Shown here: piece by piece, positions 1-11,053 of the stretch
Layout of the letters: each line of letters begins with the position of its first letter
How positions within the stretch are numbered: position 1 is the stretch's first letter
Assembly: GCA_007258455.2 (NCBI GenBank)
Contig: VDFB02254968.1
Span: forward strand, 62,001 to 126,000
Direction of reading: 5' to 3'
DNA from: Sequoia sempervirens
Lineage: Eukaryota; Streptophyta; Pinopsida; Cupressales; Cupressaceae
DNA length: 64,000 nucleotides
Position numbers and translations under genes: made by a program
The notes under the pieces: model-generated
What the model was told of the DNA's origin: nothing
Seen by the model: only the letters and a program-made list of their open reading frames with translations
Databases searched by the model: none

Positions 1-900
1 GGTCATAGTGGGTTCCCATTAGTCACATCGAAGATTGAAACCATCGGCAAGACTCTTCAATCGACAAGACCTCATATTGAAAACAAACCATTCAGCCAAG
101 AGTCTTACTGATATCCATACACCCTTTCAGCGAGACCACCATGAGTCAACGAGACATTACCCTGAAGCCACCATATTTTGGCGAGACTTCATTGGGTCGG
201 TAAGACATCCCGCCGAGCTCATAATATTACACCGAAGGCACAATCCTTCGGCGAGACCTCACACCGAACACAAAACACTTCCTCGGAGTCCCCCTAATGC
301 AACAATCTTATGAACAACCTTTGGTGAGGCCACCAGCGATCGGCAAGACATCATGCCAACTCCTTCATCTTTCGGCAAGCTCAGACCATTTTGGGGAGAC
401 CACCAGTGGTTAGTGAGAGGTTATACCGAGACCATTCCACTTCGGAGAGACCTCACTGGGTCAGCAAGACATCATGCTGAAGGCACAACCTTTCGCTAAG
501 ACCACCATCTGTTGGTAGGACATCTCCCCGAGCGCAGATTCTTTCCCCGACGCTAACCTTGTGAACAAGGGTCGGCGAGACCTCCCAAGCGGGGAGATAT
601 ATAAAAAATCATGGAGATCAAAATGTCTTGGCGACCTGGGTATCTCAAATGAATATAACACAACAGCCAGTCGGCAAGACATCTGGCTGGTCTCAGTGAC
701 TTTATTCTTTGAGGAGTTTTGTGCCAAATTTGATTGAGGCATGCTTTCCAACAGACTTCCTTGTGAAATAGCATTAGATGTATGATTTAACCCTGCGAAA
801 CAATGCCTCCATTAGTTCTCAAATTCATCAGATGAAGACCTTCCCAATGAAAACCGAACACCTGCACGCTGGGCTCAACCCTTATGGGAGCCACATTTAA
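1..900. repeat. degenerate repetitive stretch (RAGACATC / GCGAGACCTC motifs)
   Basis: Short motifs of the form CGGCAAGACATC and GGCGAGACCTC recur irregularly from about position 45 to 690; AAGACATC cores lie near 202, 345, 466 and 676. A longer block (gagacctcactgggtcagc and relatives) occurs near 183 and 449. Spacing is uneven, so this looks like an old, mutated tandem or retroelement-internal repeat rather than an active satellite. Reading frames here are short and resemble nothing I recognise. Confidence 0.45.
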
Positions 901-1890
901 TCCACGTGCTGAATTTAAAACATAATTTTCTCTTGTAGCCTACCTGATTGAGCCTGCGGGTGAAAATCAAGTAACACTAATCATACACACAACTTAGTGG
1001 GCATGAAGATCCTTCATACCTAAGCAGTTCATCATAAAAAGTGGACTTCATTTAATTGTCAACTAGGTAATCATATACTTAAGATGATGTTGGTACTATA
1101 TGTGCATCCAAGAATCCTCAATTGAGTACATATAACTTGAAAGAATAATTCAAAAAACCTTCTACTTAAAGAAACACAGTAAGTAATCTGACTACTACTA
1201 GTTACTATGGGTACCTACTAATTCCATGGACTATAACTAATTAATCCTATGTTGTAGCATGCATTTATCTTAACTTAATCATTGAAAAATAACAAACTAA
1301 AACATTGAATTTTAGAAATCTTAAAATAACAATTAGTTATAATGTAAACTAAGAATCAAAATTTAGAACTTCAATGCATAATCTAACTAACTACTCTTAT
1401 GTGGAAACAACCGTACCTCAAGTGGCCCTAGCTTGAGTGTCGAATTCCATGGTATCTTCAATTAACCCAACAAATCATATATCAAGATAAATTTTCTTTA
1501 TGTAATATATTAGACATCAAAACATAATGTAGCAACTGTTACATAATCTAATTTCTACAAAGATCTAGCCTATATAAATTCTAACTACTAACTTGGTCTC
1601 TAAATAGGAAACCTTCCTAAATAGGGTTTGTTAGAGTCCAATTATTATCAAACTTGTAAACAAACTATCCAATAAACATCAAATCTTTCAAGAGGATAGG
1701 AAGAGGACTTGATTTCTTTAAAGTTATACAAAAACAACTAACTACTGGAAGCAAGAGTGTAGAAATCAAACAAGCATTCTACATCTTTAAGAAAGTTTCT
1801 ATAACATAGGAACGTGTTGGAAAAAAAATCCTTATCATAACTATCACTCCTTATTATAACATACTTCCTAAGTCTCTTCCAGGCTTATTC
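901..1890. other. non-coding AT-rich stretch
   Basis: I see no gene, RNA or element structure here. It is the left flank of the copia-1 element. Confidence 0.5.
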
Positions 1891-2967
1891 TATTGAGAAT
1901 GTGTGTCTCAAACTCACTGGTAGAAACCCTAATATTGTCACCAAGCAGCAAAGAATTCATAAGTGGTTCATTTACCTCTATACTGCAGGTGTCTTTACAC
2001 TGGGCTGCGGTGGCGTGGTTACCGCCATACCGCGGGAACCTCTCAACTATGTATCGGTAGTGTGGTGGATATCCCCATACCGTAGGAGCTCGTTGGATGT
2101 GCAACAGTAGCGTGGTTACCGCCATACCGTGGGAGTCTCTCATCTATCGGGCGGTAGTGTGGTGGTTATCGCCATATTGCAAGGGTTCGCCAGATGTGCA
2201 ATGATAGTGTGGTATAAACCGCTATACCACAGGAGTTTTTGACCTGTCCAATGGTAGAGCGGTTATTGCCATACCTTGGAAGCTCTTGACCTCTCTGGAG
2301 GTAGCACGATAAACCACTACCCTACAGGAACCTATAGATTGCACAACAGTAGCACGGTGTAAGGTGAAAAGCATGGTTTCTTGGTTGATTGTTGAGATTT
2401 AATTCATTAATTGGATGATGTTGTTGACTTGGAAGGAGGCCGTTTGCATTCCTAGGAAGTTCAACAGTTGTTCTGTGGAGGAAGTTGAATTGAATCGATT
2501 GCACAGAGAATGGATCGATCATGGTTGTTGTAATATATTGCAACATTTGGAACTATGAAAAGGTTTGAAGAGCTCAAAAGAATTTGATGGTTAGATGATC
2601 GAATGATCTGTGAGTGAGTTTCATTGTATGCTGTAAGAAAAAATTGTAATTGTGATATTCTGTACGAGGTTGATAAGGGAAATACTGCTATTGTAATATT
2701 GTCATTTGAAAGGAGATTCTATAACTTGTATGTAATTTAGTTTACTGTAATACAATTGGTTTTCTTTGGTGTGGTGGGCTTTTCTCCCATAAGGGTTTTC
2801 CCACATAAATCTGGTGTCAATTGTGTTTGAGTTTATTTCTCTATTTTGTTATTTCCTTCATGTACATATTAATTGTATGTAATTGTAAAACTTGAAGTCA
2901 TATCTACATTCTTCTCTAAGTTTTTACATTAGGAAAGTTTGTTCCACATATGTATTCTTTCCTTACA
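1891..2967 (+). repeat. copia-1 5' LTR
   Basis: This 1077-bp repeat runs from tattgagaatg to ccttaca and matches 7145-8199 along its length, with scattered substitutions. The terminal TG has become TA; the terminal CA is kept. It contains the ~50-bp palindromic array described separately. The divergence between the two LTRs is easy to see by eye, so the insertion is not recent. Confidence 0.9.
2005..2365 (+). repeat. ~48-50 bp tandem array inside copia-1 5' LTR
   Basis: The core GGTAGTGTGGTTACCGCCAT and close variants recurs with a GTAG anchor ending at 2060, 2110, 2157, 2207, 2257, 2304 and 2352, a period of 47-50 bp, after an earlier variant core at 2009. Each core is an imperfect palindrome (GTGGTA...TACCAC or GCGGTA...TACCGC), so every unit could form a short hairpin. 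Confidence 0.85.
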
Positions 2968-2969
2968 AG

Positions 2970-2981
2970 TGGTATCAAAGC
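2970..2981 (+). other. copia-1 primer binding site
   Basis: TGGTATCAAAGC sits two bases after the 5' LTR. It differs by one base from the plant initiator-Met tRNA primer site TGGTATCAGAGC common in copia elements. Confidence 0.85.
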
Positions 2982-3082
2982 CTGGCCAGTTGTGTTATCC
3001 TTGTGGGTAGGTTGGGTTTTTTGTGTCAATTTTGTTCAGTGGGAGTCTTGTAGAAGTCTGGTAATTTAAATTACAGATTAAG

Positions 3083-3850
3083 ATGACAAGCATATCTGGA
3101 AGGATTGAAATTGAGAAATTCAATGGTAGCAATTTTGAGTTGTGGAAACTTAAAATGGAAGACCTATTGGTTGATCGAGATCTTTGGCTTGTTGTGTCTG
3201 GAACAAAACCTTCTGGCATGAAGCAAGAAGATTGGGACCTCACAAACAGAAAAGAAAAACATTTGATAAGACTCTGTTCTCCTAAACGTTCATGAAGAGA
3301 AGATTGCATCTTCTTTGTGGAAGAAGATTGGAGATATTTATCAGGGTAAATCCTTGGTGAATAAATTGTTCCTAAGGAAGAAGTTATACTCTTTGAAAAT
3401 GGAGGAAGGGGCATCTATGGCTAATCATTTGAATACGTTTAGCATAGTGATTGCTTAGTTAACATCTGTGAGCATAAAAATTGATGATGGAGATCATCGT
3501 ATGCTATTGTTATGTTCTTTTCCAGATTCTTGGGATCACTTGGTGATGGTGATTGGGAGTATGACAACCACTTTCAAGATGGAAGATGTGGTTGCTTCTT
3601 TGTTGTTTGAAGAAATTAATGAGAAGGAAATATTCTAAGATGGTGAAGGAGGCTCTTGTTGTTCGAGGCAGATCGAAAGAAAAAGGAAAGAAGGACAGTA
3701 AGTCCAAATTGAAATCAGAAGGTAGTTCAAAGTCTCTTGGTAAGAAGTCCAAGGTGAAGTTTTGGAATTGTGGGAAACCTAGTCATGTTCAAAAAGGATT
3801 GCAAAGAGAAGAAAAAGAAGAAGAAGAACTCTTCTAACAATGATTCTTCT
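3083..3850 (+). pseudogene. copia-1 gag (UBN2-type capsid plus broken zinc knuckle)
   Basis: The frame opens with Met about 115 bases past the LTR and reads a typical copia gag start (IEKFNGSNFELWKLKMEDLL). A frameshift near 3275 moves the capsid to another frame, where an IYQGKSLVNKLFLRKKLYSL-like segment follows, and a TAG stop falls near 3457. A basic linker precedes the nucleocapsid knuckle. The knuckle itself (FWNCGKPSHVQK then KKDCKE) is split between two frames by a one-base shift near 3790, so the CCHC motif cannot be made as one peptide. It is not functional. Family assignment is secure; the exact gag end is approximate. Confidence 0.85.
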
Positions 3851-4371
3851 CAGAGCAATGCAAATGCCTTCATTGTAGCTTTGGCAACACAGGCATCAGA
3901 TGATGTTTGGCTGATTGATTCTGGAGCATCTTTCCACATGACATCTCATAGAGACTGGTTTACAAAGTATGCAAAATACAATGGTGGAAAGGTATACTTG
4001 GCAAGCGATTCATCTCTGCAAATTGTTGTCCGTGGAAGAGTCAAAATTTAGTTTCTTGATGGTAGAATTAAGGGAATTGATGGCGTAATGCACACACCAG
4101 TTCTAGCTCAGAATTTACTTTCTATAAGTAAGCTAAATGATGTTGGAGTGCAAGTCTCATTCTTTAGTAATGGCTATAAAATGACTAGAGGCTCGATGGT
4201 GCTGGCTAGGGGTGCCCGAATTGGTACTCTGTATAAGTTGGAAGCACTTGTTGTTCAATGTAACAATGTCACTACAAAGTCACAAAAGGTTGTTCGTGCA
4301 AAGGAGACTGAAGTCCCTGTAGGGGCTAAGTCTATGGAAGTTAAAATTCCTGCAGAGAAGACTATGCTCTA
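3851..4371 (+). pseudogene. copia-1 protease region
   Basis: The segment reads DDVWLIDSGASFHMTSHRDW, so the aspartic-protease motif D-S-G-A is intact near 3919. It continues through the usual VLAQNLLSISKL copia signature near 4105. A TAG at 4049-4051 divides it. In an active element this protease would process the Gag-Pol polyprotein. It lies downstream of the broken zinc knuckle and in the same frame as the second half of that knuckle. Confidence 0.85.
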
Positions 4372-5410
4372 GCATCAAAGACTAGGTCATATTGGTGAGA
4401 AAGGCTTAAAAGCCTTGAAGAATAAAAACCTAGTTGAGGGGCTTGATGATTGTAATTTGGAATTTGAATTTTATGAACATTGTATATATGGAAAACATCA
4501 TCGTGTTTCTTTTTACTCTAGTCCTCATAAATCTTTTGGTGTTCTAGATTATATTCACTCTGATGTTTTTGGTCTAGTGAATGTTCCTTTGTTGTCAAAT
4601 TCAAAATATTATGTATCATTTATTGATGATTATCCGAGAAGGGGATTTGTATATTTTCTAAAAAGTAAATCAAAAGTGTTCAATTAGTTTAAAGAACTTT
4701 CAAGAACTTGGTTGAAAATTAGAATGGTAAGAAAATCAAATGCTTGAGGATAGATAACGGTGGTGAATTTTATTCTTCAAAATTTGAAAGGTATTGCAAA
4801 GACCATGGAATTAAGAGGCATAAAACTACACTTTACACTCCACAACAAAATGGAGTTGTTGAAAGGTTGAACAAGACGCTGATGGAGAAGGTAAGAAGTA
4901 TGTTGAGCAATGTTGGTATGAAGCAAAAGTTCTGGGTTGAGGTTGTGTCTACAACATGTTACTTGGTAAATCAATCTCCTTCTTTGACACTTGTTGATAA
5001 AACACCTATGGAAGTTTGGTCTTGTAACAAGCCCTCTCTGAGACATGTTCGTGTCTTTGGCTGTGAAGCATATGTTTATGTGCCACATGTGAAGAGATCT
5101 AAATTGGAGAACAAAGTTGTTAAGTGTATCTTCATTGGCTACGACATTGGTGTGAAAGGATACAAGCTATGGAATACGGTGACTGAAAAGGTTGTATATA
5201 GTAGGAGCATAATCTTTCAAGAGTTGAAACCTTCTTCAGTGGAATTGCAATCAGAGATGAAAGAAAATAAGGAGGAAAATGATGTTGTTGAAATACCTCT
5301 TAGAACTCCTAAAAAAGAGGAACAACACATTGATAGTGTACTTGAAACTGAGGAGAGTTCAAGCAGCTTTGAGAGTTTTGAAGAAGAATCACAACCTCAG
5401 CCTCAGCTTG
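4372..5410 (+). pseudogene. copia-1 pre-integrase finger and integrase
   Basis: An HHCC-type finger begins HQRLGHIGEKGL near 4373. Its first C-terminal Cys appears replaced by Tyr (EFYEHCIYGK, TAT where TGT is expected). Integrase core residues are visible: Asp in HSDVFG (about 4560), Asp in RIDNGGEF (about 4750) and Glu in QQNGVVERLNK (about 4860). A stop at 4685 and frame loss up to 4744 separate the first Asp from the rest. From 4744 the frame stays open to 5733 and runs on into the reverse transcriptase. Catalytic residues survive as codons, but the domain is broken. Confidence 0.9.
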
Positions 5411-6227
5411 TGAGGAGGTCTACACGTGAAAAAAAGCAACCTGATAGGTATGGATTCTCTATGTTGGATTCTAGTTGTGCCTATGCTTTGATTACTAATA
5501 TTGATGAGCCTAGAACTGTAAAAGAGGCAGTTGAAATGACTAATTTTGATTCTTGGTTGGAAGCCATGAGTGAAGAAATGGTATCAATAAGGAAGAATGA
5601 CACTTGGGATCTGGTTCCATTGCTTGAAGGTAGAAAGCCCCTGGGCTGTAAATGGGTTTTTAAAAGGAAAATTGGTGTCGATGATAGTATTGAAAAGTAC
5701 AAAGCAAGGTTGGTTGCAAAGGGTTATTCCTAGGTAGAGGGAATTGATTATGGGGAAATCTTTTCTTTGGTAGCAAAGCTTACATCTATCAAATTTCTTT
5801 TGTCACTTGTAGTTCAACTTATGACTTGGAGATTGAGCAGATGGATGTGAAGATAACTTTTCTTCATGGTGATCTTGAAGAATAAATTTATATGTCCCAG
5901 CCTAAGCATTTTGTGATAAAAGGTAAAGAAAATTTGGTTTACAAGTTAAAGAAATCTCTGTATGGTTTAAAACATTTGCCTGGAATGTGGTACCAAAAAT
6001 TTGACATGTTTGTTTTGTCACTGGGTTTTGTAAGATCAAAATCAAATCATTGTGTGTATTTCAAGACTAAAAATGATTGGGTTCTTGTTATTGCCCTCTA
6101 TGTTGATGATATTTTGTTTATAGGCAATAGTAAGTTTATGATTTCTAATCTAAAATATCAGTTGTTTGCAAAGTTTGAAATGAAAAATCTTGGTGCAGCT
6201 AGGTATATTCTGGGAATGGTTCAATAA
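5411..6227 (+). pseudogene. copia-1 reverse transcriptase
   Basis: The RVT_2-type start is clear (WLEAMSEEMVSIRKNDTWDLVP, then [10 protein letters not shown]). The next codon is TAG at 5731, where copia elements normally have Gln. A frameshift follows near 5820, and the frame resumes at 5892 (SQPKHFVIKGKENLVYKLKK). The catalytic YVDD box is intact near 6100 (LYVDDILFIG). Confidence 0.9.
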
Positions 6228-6286
6228 CCAAGGACAAGAAGAATATAAAAATTTGGCTCAGCTAGAGTAAGTGTATTAACATTGTT

Positions 6287-7080
6287 ATGGAGAGATTTTG
6301 TATGACTGATTGCAAGCAGCTAGTTGTTCCAATTTTACAGGGAGCGAAGCTATTTGTTGAAGATTGTCCAAAATCTCCTACTGAGATAAAGGACATGACT
6401 AGAGTGCCTTATGCTAGTGCAGTTGGCAGTTTAATGTATGCAATGGTTTGTACAAGGCCAAACATTGCCCAAGCAGTGGGAGTACTTAGTTGGTTTATGG
6501 CTAATCCTGGGAGGACACATTGGGATGTTGTGAAAAGAGTGTTTAGATATCTGAAGGGAACTTCATAATATGCTTTGTTTTACCATGGTAATTTGGTTGA
6601 ATCACAAAGGACTCTCAGCATTCATGGGTATGTGGATTCTAATTGGGCAGGGGACATTGTTAGTAGAAGATCCACCAGTGGATATTGTTTCATGATGAAT
6701 GGTGGTGCAATTAGTTGGATGAGTAAGTGGCAGGTTGTAGTCGCTTTATCTACTATAGGGGTTGAGTACATGGCAACAACTCATGCCTGTAAGGAATCCA
6801 TTTGGCTTAGGAGATTGTGTTCTGATATTGGTTTTGATATGTAGGGAAGATTATTATTTGTTGTGACAGTCAGAGTGCCATTTGTCTGGTGAAAAATCCT
6901 ACTTTTTCATGCTAGGACAAAACATATTGATGTGCAGTACCGTTTTGTATGAGATATGGTGGAGGATGGAAAGGTCTGTTTGGAAAAGGTGGATACTTTG
7001 AAGAATGTTGCTGATGCTTTAACAAAGCCATTGAGCATGGACAAGTTCAGATGGTGTGCAAATTCGATGGGCCTTAGGGT
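6287..7080 (+). pseudogene. copia-1 RNase H region
   Basis: The connection segment ASAVGSLMYAMVCTRPNIAQ (near 6410) leads to the RNase H fold: GYVDSNWAGD near 6630, RRSTSGYCF near 6668, then SWMSKWQVVVALST near 6715. The expected Glu is present in VEYMATTHACKE near 6765. Stops occur after LKGTS (6566) and at 6842, and the terminal ADALTKPL-type tail is readable near 7010-7040 in another frame. Confidence 0.88.
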
Positions 7081-7133
7081 CCAAAATATTCAATGACTTC
7101 AGGTATTGAAAAGGGTTCAGTGAGTTCTTCATC

Positions 7134-7144
7134 AAGTGGGAGAT
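7134..7144 (+). other. copia-1 polypurine tract
   Basis: AAGTGGGAGAT lies directly before the 3' LTR, the standard position for plus-strand priming. Confidence 0.75.
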
Positions 7145-8199
7145 TGTTGAGAATGTGTGTCTCAAACTCACTAGTAGAAACCCTGATACTATCACCAAGC
7201 CATAAAGAATTCATAAGTGGTTTGTTTATGCCTTTACCTCTATACCGCAGGTGTCTTTACACTGGGTTGTGGTGGTGCAGTTACCACTATACCACAGGAA
7301 CCTCTCAGTTGTGTAGAGGTAGTGTGGTGGATACCGCCATACTAGAGGAGCTTGCTAGATGTGCAGTGGTAGTGCGGTTACTGCCATACCACAAGAGTCT
7401 CTCATCTATCCTGTTGTAGTGTGGTGGTTACCGCCATACCATAAGGGTTTGCTGGATGTGCAATGGTAGTGCGGTATAAACCGCTATACCATGGGAGATG
7501 TTGACCTGTCTAGTAGTAGAGTGGTTACCGCCATATCTTGGAAGCTCTTGACCTGTCCTGTGGGAACCTGTAGACTACACAGCAGTAGTGTGGTGTAAGG
7601 TGAAAAGCATGGTTTCTTGGTTGATTTCTGAGATGTAAGTCGTTAATTGGATGATGTTGCTGACTTGGAAGGAGGCCGTTTGCATTCCTAGGAAGTTTGA
7701 CAATTGTTCTTTGGAGGAAGTTGAATTGAATTGATTGTACAAAGAATGGATCGATCATGGTTGTTGCAATATATTGCAACATTTGGAATTGTGAAAAGGT
7801 TTGAAGAGGTCAGAAGAATTTGATGGTTGGATGATCGAATGATCTGTGAGTTTCATTGTATGCTGTAAGAAAGCATTGTAACTGTGGTATTCTATACGAG
7901 GTTGATCAGGGAAATACTGCTGTTGTAATATTGTCATTTGAAAGGAGATTCTGTAACTTGTATGTAATTTAGTTTACAATAATACAAGTGGTTTTCTTTG
8001 GTGTGGTGGGTTTTTCTCCTGTAAGGGTTTTCCCACGTAAATTTGGTGTCAATTGTGTTTGAGTTTATTTCTCTATTCTGTTATTTCCTTCATGTACATC
8101 TTAATGGTATGTAATTGTAAAACTTGAAGTCATATCTACATTCTTCTCTGAGTTTTGAGATTAGGAAATTTTGTTCCGCATCTGTATTCTTTCCTTACA
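7145..8199 (+). repeat. copia-1 3' LTR
   Basis: This repeat begins TGTTGAGAATG, ends CCTTACA and is 1055 bp long. It is about 22 bp shorter than the 5' LTR, mostly because part of one ~50-bp unit is missing near 7550. Its own palindromic array runs from about 7268 to 7600, with GTAG anchors 50 bp apart at 7322 and 7372. Confidence 0.9.
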
Positions 8200-9574
8200 G
8201 ATTTAGTAGATGGTTTGTCAAATGGATAACTTTTTCCATGACTCTCAATCGTTGTCTTCATCCCAATCTGCATACTTCTTCCTCTTTGAGGCTTATTTAG
8301 TGGATGAAACACCACATGGATAACTATGTCCATGACTCCCAACTATTGTCTTCATAGCAATCTATAAAACATGCCAATTTCATAGTTGATTGACTCCTTT
8401 ATTGTGTTGAACCATCACCCCTTTGTTGTGGGTTATAAATTCTTCTACTATTGGTATGATAGGTCTTTGTAATGCAAAGGTTGGTCTTATTTCTACAGAT
8501 ATATTTCATAGTTAATCACTATAATTAATCAAGAAGCTATAATAAACTTATAGACATATGAAATCCATGCATACATTCATTAATACCATATGCATAGTTT
8601 TTAAATTCTTTGAAATACTTAAAGGTATATAAAAGGTCTTGACAATGTCTTTAAAACCTTAGAAGAAATAAGATAGAAAATATGAAATTGCAATATGAAA
8701 CTATTCAATTCAATGGCTCATTAGTGCTCACAAATTGTATAAGAGGGGATTGGTGTATCCTATAGGTTGACCTACCTACCAATATTGTAAGAAGTTTTGT
8801 ATAACATTATTTTGCAGTAGTTTTCTCCCACACAGGTTTCCACATAAATTTGGTGTTCTTAATTGTTAAATATTTCATGGTTGTTATTTTTGTGGTTGAT
8901 TAAGTTTTAAATTAGAAAAATATTATATTATATTGATTCACCCCCTACCCCCATCGCCACTCCCCATGCCCCCCTCCCTCCCACTCTTAGTATAATCATG
9001 TTTTGATCATTCATTCCCCACATTCGATATATTGTTCTCTTATCTTGGGTCAACCCCATGGGTGGGAGTAATTCCACACCCACAAATCTAACCCCCAAAA
9101 TTTTAAAATTTACATTCAAATTTTAGTTGACTTATGCTCGTTTATTTCCTACCACAAGCCAACTTGGTATATGTTCAGCATGGCTTGGCATTCAATGCAC
9201 ATTCATTTAGCATTAAAAGAGACTCAAGCATTTATTGATCAAAATCATTCACATATCATTCTAGGAACACTATCATTCTAAGAACACTTCAATTGGAGCA
9301 ATAAAAGGAATCTAAGCTTGCATCACCATTCTAGAGCACTTGCATGTCTAAAGATTGTTGTCCTTGATCATTCCGTGACTATAAAGTTTGTCCTATCAAG
9401 GGATTGAACTAGGGGTACATGATCCTTGCAATCTAGTAATATTTCTTAGGTGTTCACGAACACCCCAAATGCTTGATAATTAGAGGGGTAGTGAATCAAA
9501 TGAATCAAAGAGAAAAAAATGCACAACTAATAGGATTAGACCTACACTACATAAAATAAATCCATTCCTACAAA
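8200..9574. other. non-coding stretch between copia-1 and duplication copy A
   Basis: I see no gene or element here. A C-rich run near 8940-8990 gives a short spurious frame on the minus strand. Confidence 0.5.
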
Positions 9575-9872
9575 AAATATAAAAAATCAAAATGTAATTA
9601 TACACAATCCAAGATGAAGGATAGACCCAAAATATTTTAGATTTCATGTCTACATTACATATATCTTCATCATTTCTGAAGCTTAAAACTCTTATCTTTT
9701 ACATTTCATTTCCTAAATTTATAATAATTGTTCAATTATTATTCTTATAATTAAAAATTAATAATCTAAATTAATGTATACTTATGTATATAAATATTAT
9801 TATTAGATCAACCTCTAATAATCTTAGAACAAATATTCCTTTACTATTTTATATAAAAAAAGAATAGCATTA

Positions 9873-10135
9873 TTATTTTTCCTTGGCAAGCTGCTCTGTG
9901 CAGTTGTTTTTATCTGGAGAGTTTAATTGAACTGCCATATCATTTGACTTTCTGATTAATGTATGAGCATCCAAAGAAGTTCGTTCGCCTGCATCTTGCC
10001 ATATTTCACATGGAGATAGTCTTATTTTAGTTCTCCTACTGTCAATTAGTAACATTTATTGGTCTACCAACCTTTTGTTTTCTTGGGATAGTCGAGCAAA
10101 AGAATCATCACTAGCTTCCAAAGTGAAGGGGTGTC
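9873..10135 (-). pseudogene. gene relic X, copy A, downstream part
   Basis: Read on the minus strand, one frame runs from ASDDSFARLSQENKRLVDQ through a TAA and then 60 further codons beginning MLLIDSRRTKIRLS, to a stop at 9873. The homologous stretch in copy B (29430-29690) keeps the same frame in places. Frame conservation over two copies suggests former protein-coding sequence, but I do not recognise the family. The copia-2 insertion separates it from a second conserved segment at 19800-19943. Confidence 0.35.
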
Positions 10136-10140
10136 CTTAT
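10136..10140. other. copia-2 target-site duplication, left (CTTAT)
   Basis: CTTAT at the left matches CTTAC at 19771-19775 with one difference. The uninterrupted copy B reads GTGTCCTTAC at this site, so CTTAC is the ancestral target. Confidence 0.85.
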
Positions 10141-10370
10141 TGTTAGAATAATAGACATATAATAAGCATACGGTAAATAATTGATAGTTATGTGTTTAGT
10201 TAGCAGACAATTTTTTCGATTAGATAGTCGGTTACTTTATTTCATGTTAATTATTTCTTGCTTTTTGTTAATCAATACAAGAGTCTGTTCTTTGTTGCTT
10301 CTCTCCATTCAATAGATGGTTTGTAGATCATCACTTGTTTCTGTTTTGTTTGTAATATTTGATACCTTCA
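10141..10370 (+). repeat. copia-2 5' LTR
   Basis: This 230-bp LTR runs from TGTTAGAATA to GATACCTTCA. A primer-site-like ATTGTTATCAGAGCCC follows immediately, resembling the initiator-Met type. Confidence 0.92.
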
Positions 10371-10547
10371 ATTGTTATCAGAGCCCAAGCTGTGATACCT
10401 TCAATTGTTATCAGAGCCCAAGCTGGTTGCAGGAGATTTGAAATCTTAGAAAAGAGTGTGAAGAGAAGAAGTCAAGAGTTGTTGCAGAATATCCTCACCA
10501 TAATGTTGAATATAAAGATTAGAATCATATTAACTTTTTACAAAACC

Positions 10548-10925
10548 TTTTTGCTGAAGATAAGAATCAATTATGGAGTACCATGCACAAGGCGCTTGTT
10601 TGAGACCATATAAAGCTTCCATCAACCTGTAAACAAGATGTTCTTTAGAATGAACTTCAAAACCTTGAGGCTGAGATACATACACTTCCTCATCAATATA
10701 ACCATTCAAAAAAGCACTTTTAACATCTATTTGATAAACATTCTACCCATTGTGAACAGCTAAGGACAAGACTAATCTAATAGTATCCATCCTGGCTACA
10801 GGAGAAAAAGTTTCAGTATAGTCAATACCTTCCTCTTGAGAGTATCCTTTAGCAACCAATCTAGCCTTATATTTATCAATTGTCCATTAGATTTATATTT
10901 AGTTTTATAAATCCAATTTGTACCA
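10548..10925 (-). pseudogene. inverted copy of copia RT fragment inside copia-2
   Basis: The minus strand of this stretch is the same RT segment that is found in forward orientation at 10985-11053 plus 18152-18468. It covers [11 protein letters not shown], the MDVKSAFLNGYIDEEVYVSQPQGF region and the following YGLKQAP region. The two copies face each other across a loop of about 60 bases, making a fold-back with arms of about 380 bp before the gypsy insertion. No RT could be made from this arrangement. Confidence 0.88.
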
Positions 10926-11053
10926 ACAACAAAGTGAAATGACACTTGGGAGTTGGTTAAATTTCCCCCTGGTAAGGATGTTTTTGGTACAAAGTGGATT
11001 TATAAAACTAAATATAAATCTGATGGGACAATTGATAAATATAAGGCTAGATT
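10926..11053 (+). pseudogene. copia-2 forward RT, 5' piece (split by gypsy)
   Basis: The piece reads WELVKFPPGKDVFGTKWIYKTKYKS-like and continues to DNKYKARL, then stops dead at the gypsy LTR. The reading continues at 18152 with VAKGHSQ. Confidence 0.85.

Larger units (their letters stand above)
1891..8199 (+). mobile_element. Ty1-copia LTR retrotransposon (copia-1), full structure, decayed coding
   Basis: Two direct repeats of about 1.07 kb (1891-2967 and 7145-8199) bound a 4.2-kb interior. The domain order is gag (UBN2 type), zinc knuckle, protease, pre-integrase zinc finger, integrase, reverse transcriptase, RNase H. Integrase before RT is diagnostic of Ty1-copia. A tRNA-Met-type primer site lies two bases inside the left LTR and a purine tract abuts the right LTR. 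Many frameshifts and stops make it non-autonomous today. The left LTR begins TA instead of TG. The five-base flanks (tattc and gattt) do not match, so no target-site duplication survives, or the ends have been altered. Confidence 0.93.
9575..10140. repeat. segmental duplication copy A, left part
   Basis: This stretch matches 29103-29697 nearly collinearly (for example ccttggcaagctgct, and cttccaaagtgaaggggtg at the end). Copy A is interrupted exactly at 10140 by copia-2 and resumes at 19771. Further pieces are 19771-20268 and 21751-23236. Confidence 0.85.

Noticed and set aside
1886..8204. Target-site duplication for copia-1
   Set aside because: tattc on the left and gattt on the right do not match; I could not find any shifted pair that does.
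8928..9119. Minus-strand Gly/Val-rich frame
   Set aside because: It comes from a C-rich low-complexity run, with no homology or splice context.
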